Below are positions 62,633 through 64,000 of a DNA stretch of 64,000 nt, piece by piece; the first letter of the stretch is position 1, and each line of letters opens with the position of its first letter. The position numbers and the translations under genes are program-made. A model generated the notes under the pieces. It was not told the origin of the DNA. It saw only the letters and a program-made list of their open reading frames with translations, and did not search any database. The stretch lies in the NCBI GenBank assembly GCA_026168455.1, contig CM047428.1:2670887-2734886 (forward strand), given 5' to 3'. Source of the DNA: Theocolax elegans. Its lineage: Eukaryota > Arthropoda > Insecta > Hymenoptera > Cerocephalidae.

Positions 62633-62815
62633 TATTACATCAACAATAATTATACAATAAAAGTCAACTTTTTAACGTTTTTTCATATTTTTTTGATTAC
62701 TTTAACCGTTTTTCTATGTTTATCTTCGAAAATATTGTTTTGAGCGTTAAGTGTACAATAGGAAAAAGTTTTGTTATTTTGAGACGATCATTTCGTCCGT
62801 ATAAAGTTTTTATGT

Positions 62816-64000
62816 AGGATTAATACATTTCAAGATAATTGCTACAAAACCGTTTCTAAGGAATTAAAAATAATGCCATAACTTAAAGTGTTTCAGTGCT
62901 ATATATCTGAAAATAGGACCGTTATCTAATTACATTATGACGAAGTTACCCTGTGAATCTTAGCTAAATCGGTAAAAAATTGTCTGAGTTATCTTAGATA
63001 TATGATTACATACATACTGCATCCATACATACATTTTAGGGAGGACCTTAAATGAATTCTAATACACATAAATTTCCCTTACAAACTGTTATCTAGTATA
63101 TTTTGATGCATCACACATTTTGTGATGATGAAAATATAAGGCTCTCCCGTGTAGCGGTCGTGCCTAAAAATCCATACTCTATAATATGCAAATAATAATT
63201 TTCACAACGTTAAACAAAATCAAATGTAACTAGTAAATTCACTTATTCCAAAGTGACATCACCATGTATATAGAAAAGTTCCTTATTAATGCAGTAAATT
63301 TATACAAACTCCAAATCTTAGTATTTGTCTAAAAACTACTCAAGACAGTTAACAAAATGAGATAGATGTTAAAACTTGAAATATTATGTTCGAAACTTGA
63401 CATATGAACACTTACAAAAAGGATGCAAAAGCTTTACACTCGTATATCTTTGAAACTATTTGGCCTATGTAACCAGCCAGAGAACTCACCCATAATAATA
63501 TTAAAATCTAACTTTTCCAAAAAAAAAAATCGATAATTACGATCTTAAATCTGCATGAAAGGAAAATCTATTTTATTTTTTTATTCAAAAACAAGGTACA
63601 ACTAAGGTTTGAACTTTTACAGCGAAAAGTATTAATGCTGCCATTATTTGCCAAAACTACCAATAATTTTTTTAATTATGAATTTCATTAAAAACTGACT
63701 ATTCTTACGATAATTTGGAAGTAAATAAAGTCAGCTTAACAAACCTCAAACTAGAAAATAAATAAACTTATGCTCCTCAGATCGTCAATTCAGAATTGTA
63801 ACTATTTTAACGGTAACATACAGTAAATACCAAAAAAAATCGTTTTTTAGACACCAAAAATAAACTCTAATTTTAAGGGTTTAAAATGACTTGCATAATA
63901 AACAATATGAAATTGCATAAGTATAGCTTAAGACTACCTTAAAAACGCGTCGATTGAGCTGCAATAAGGTTAGTGTGTTGGATAGTACCAAAAACACGAG
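62816..64000. other. Non-coding end of window
   Basis: A/T-rich with no open frame of note and no recognised repeat. It follows directly on the tandem duplication. Confidence 0.4.

Larger units (their letters stand above)
60816..62815 (+). repeat. Tandem duplication, unit about 1.04 kb, two copies
   Basis: The unit starting 'aagtggaatcagtg' at 60816 begins again at 61858. The copies are nearly identical base for base. The second lacks roughly 95 bp present near 61665-61755 of the first. The unit carries the end of the LARP1-like fragment and all of the DPH6-like fragment. The duplication is recent compared with the decay of the fragments. Confidence 0.93.

Noticed and set aside
1..64000. CRISPR array, prophage or bacterial operon
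   Set aside because: No regularly spaced repeats and no contiguous prokaryotic genes; coding is in short spliced exons.

Overview
The window is nuclear DNA of an animal, most likely an insect and probably a hymenopteran (ant-, bee- or wasp-like). It is AT-rich but not depleted in CpG. It has small spliced exons with GT/AG borders, many microsatellites, tRNA- and 5S-derived SINEs, and many fold-back elements. There are no bacterial operons and no CRISPR array. All identifications come from reading translated frames and splice signals by eye and from remembered family sequences; no alignment was run.

The one gene that can be traced exon by exon lies on the minus strand, from its ATG at 34362 down to 20702. 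Seventeen exons join in consistent phase into 1,601 codons of a SPAG17/PF6 homologue, the C1a-projection protein of the central apparatus of motile cilia and sperm flagella. The last visible exon ends in a good splice donor, and no convincing C-terminal exons are seen in the remaining 20.7 kb. The tail is either beyond the window or lost.

On the plus strand, a TATA/CCAAT promoter with a first exon (about 10335-10622), a possible exon at 15501-15631 and a strong exon at 39397-39533 are phase-compatible. They may belong to one gene whose roughly 24-kb intron contains SPAG17 on the opposite strand. Its product is not recognised.

Region by region: 1-10200 is non-coding, with a dispersed repeat, a Penelope-like fold-back (3.1-3.95 kb) and a nested DNA-transposon complex carrying broken recombinase fragments (4.1-5.7 kb). 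10.2-20.7 kb holds the promoter, candidate exons and several fold-backs. 20.7-34.4 kb is SPAG17, with a SINE and Penelope-like pieces in its introns. 34.9-36.4 kb holds two large inverted-repeat elements. 36.5-57 kb is mostly non-coding and microsatellite-rich, with one strong exon, one SINE and one 5S-derived copy. 57.4-62.8 kb holds a GC-palindrome cluster and decayed but still intron-bearing fragments resembling TIMMDC1, LARP1 and DPH6, the last tandemly duplicated in a unit of about 1.04 kb. A 5S-derived SINE lies between them.

The most unusual signals are hammerhead-like ribozyme cores in three fold-back retroelements, one flanked by a 13-bp target duplication; the cluster of intron-containing gene fragments; a near-perfect 673-bp palindrome with TTA target duplications; and isolated GC-rich double hairpins.
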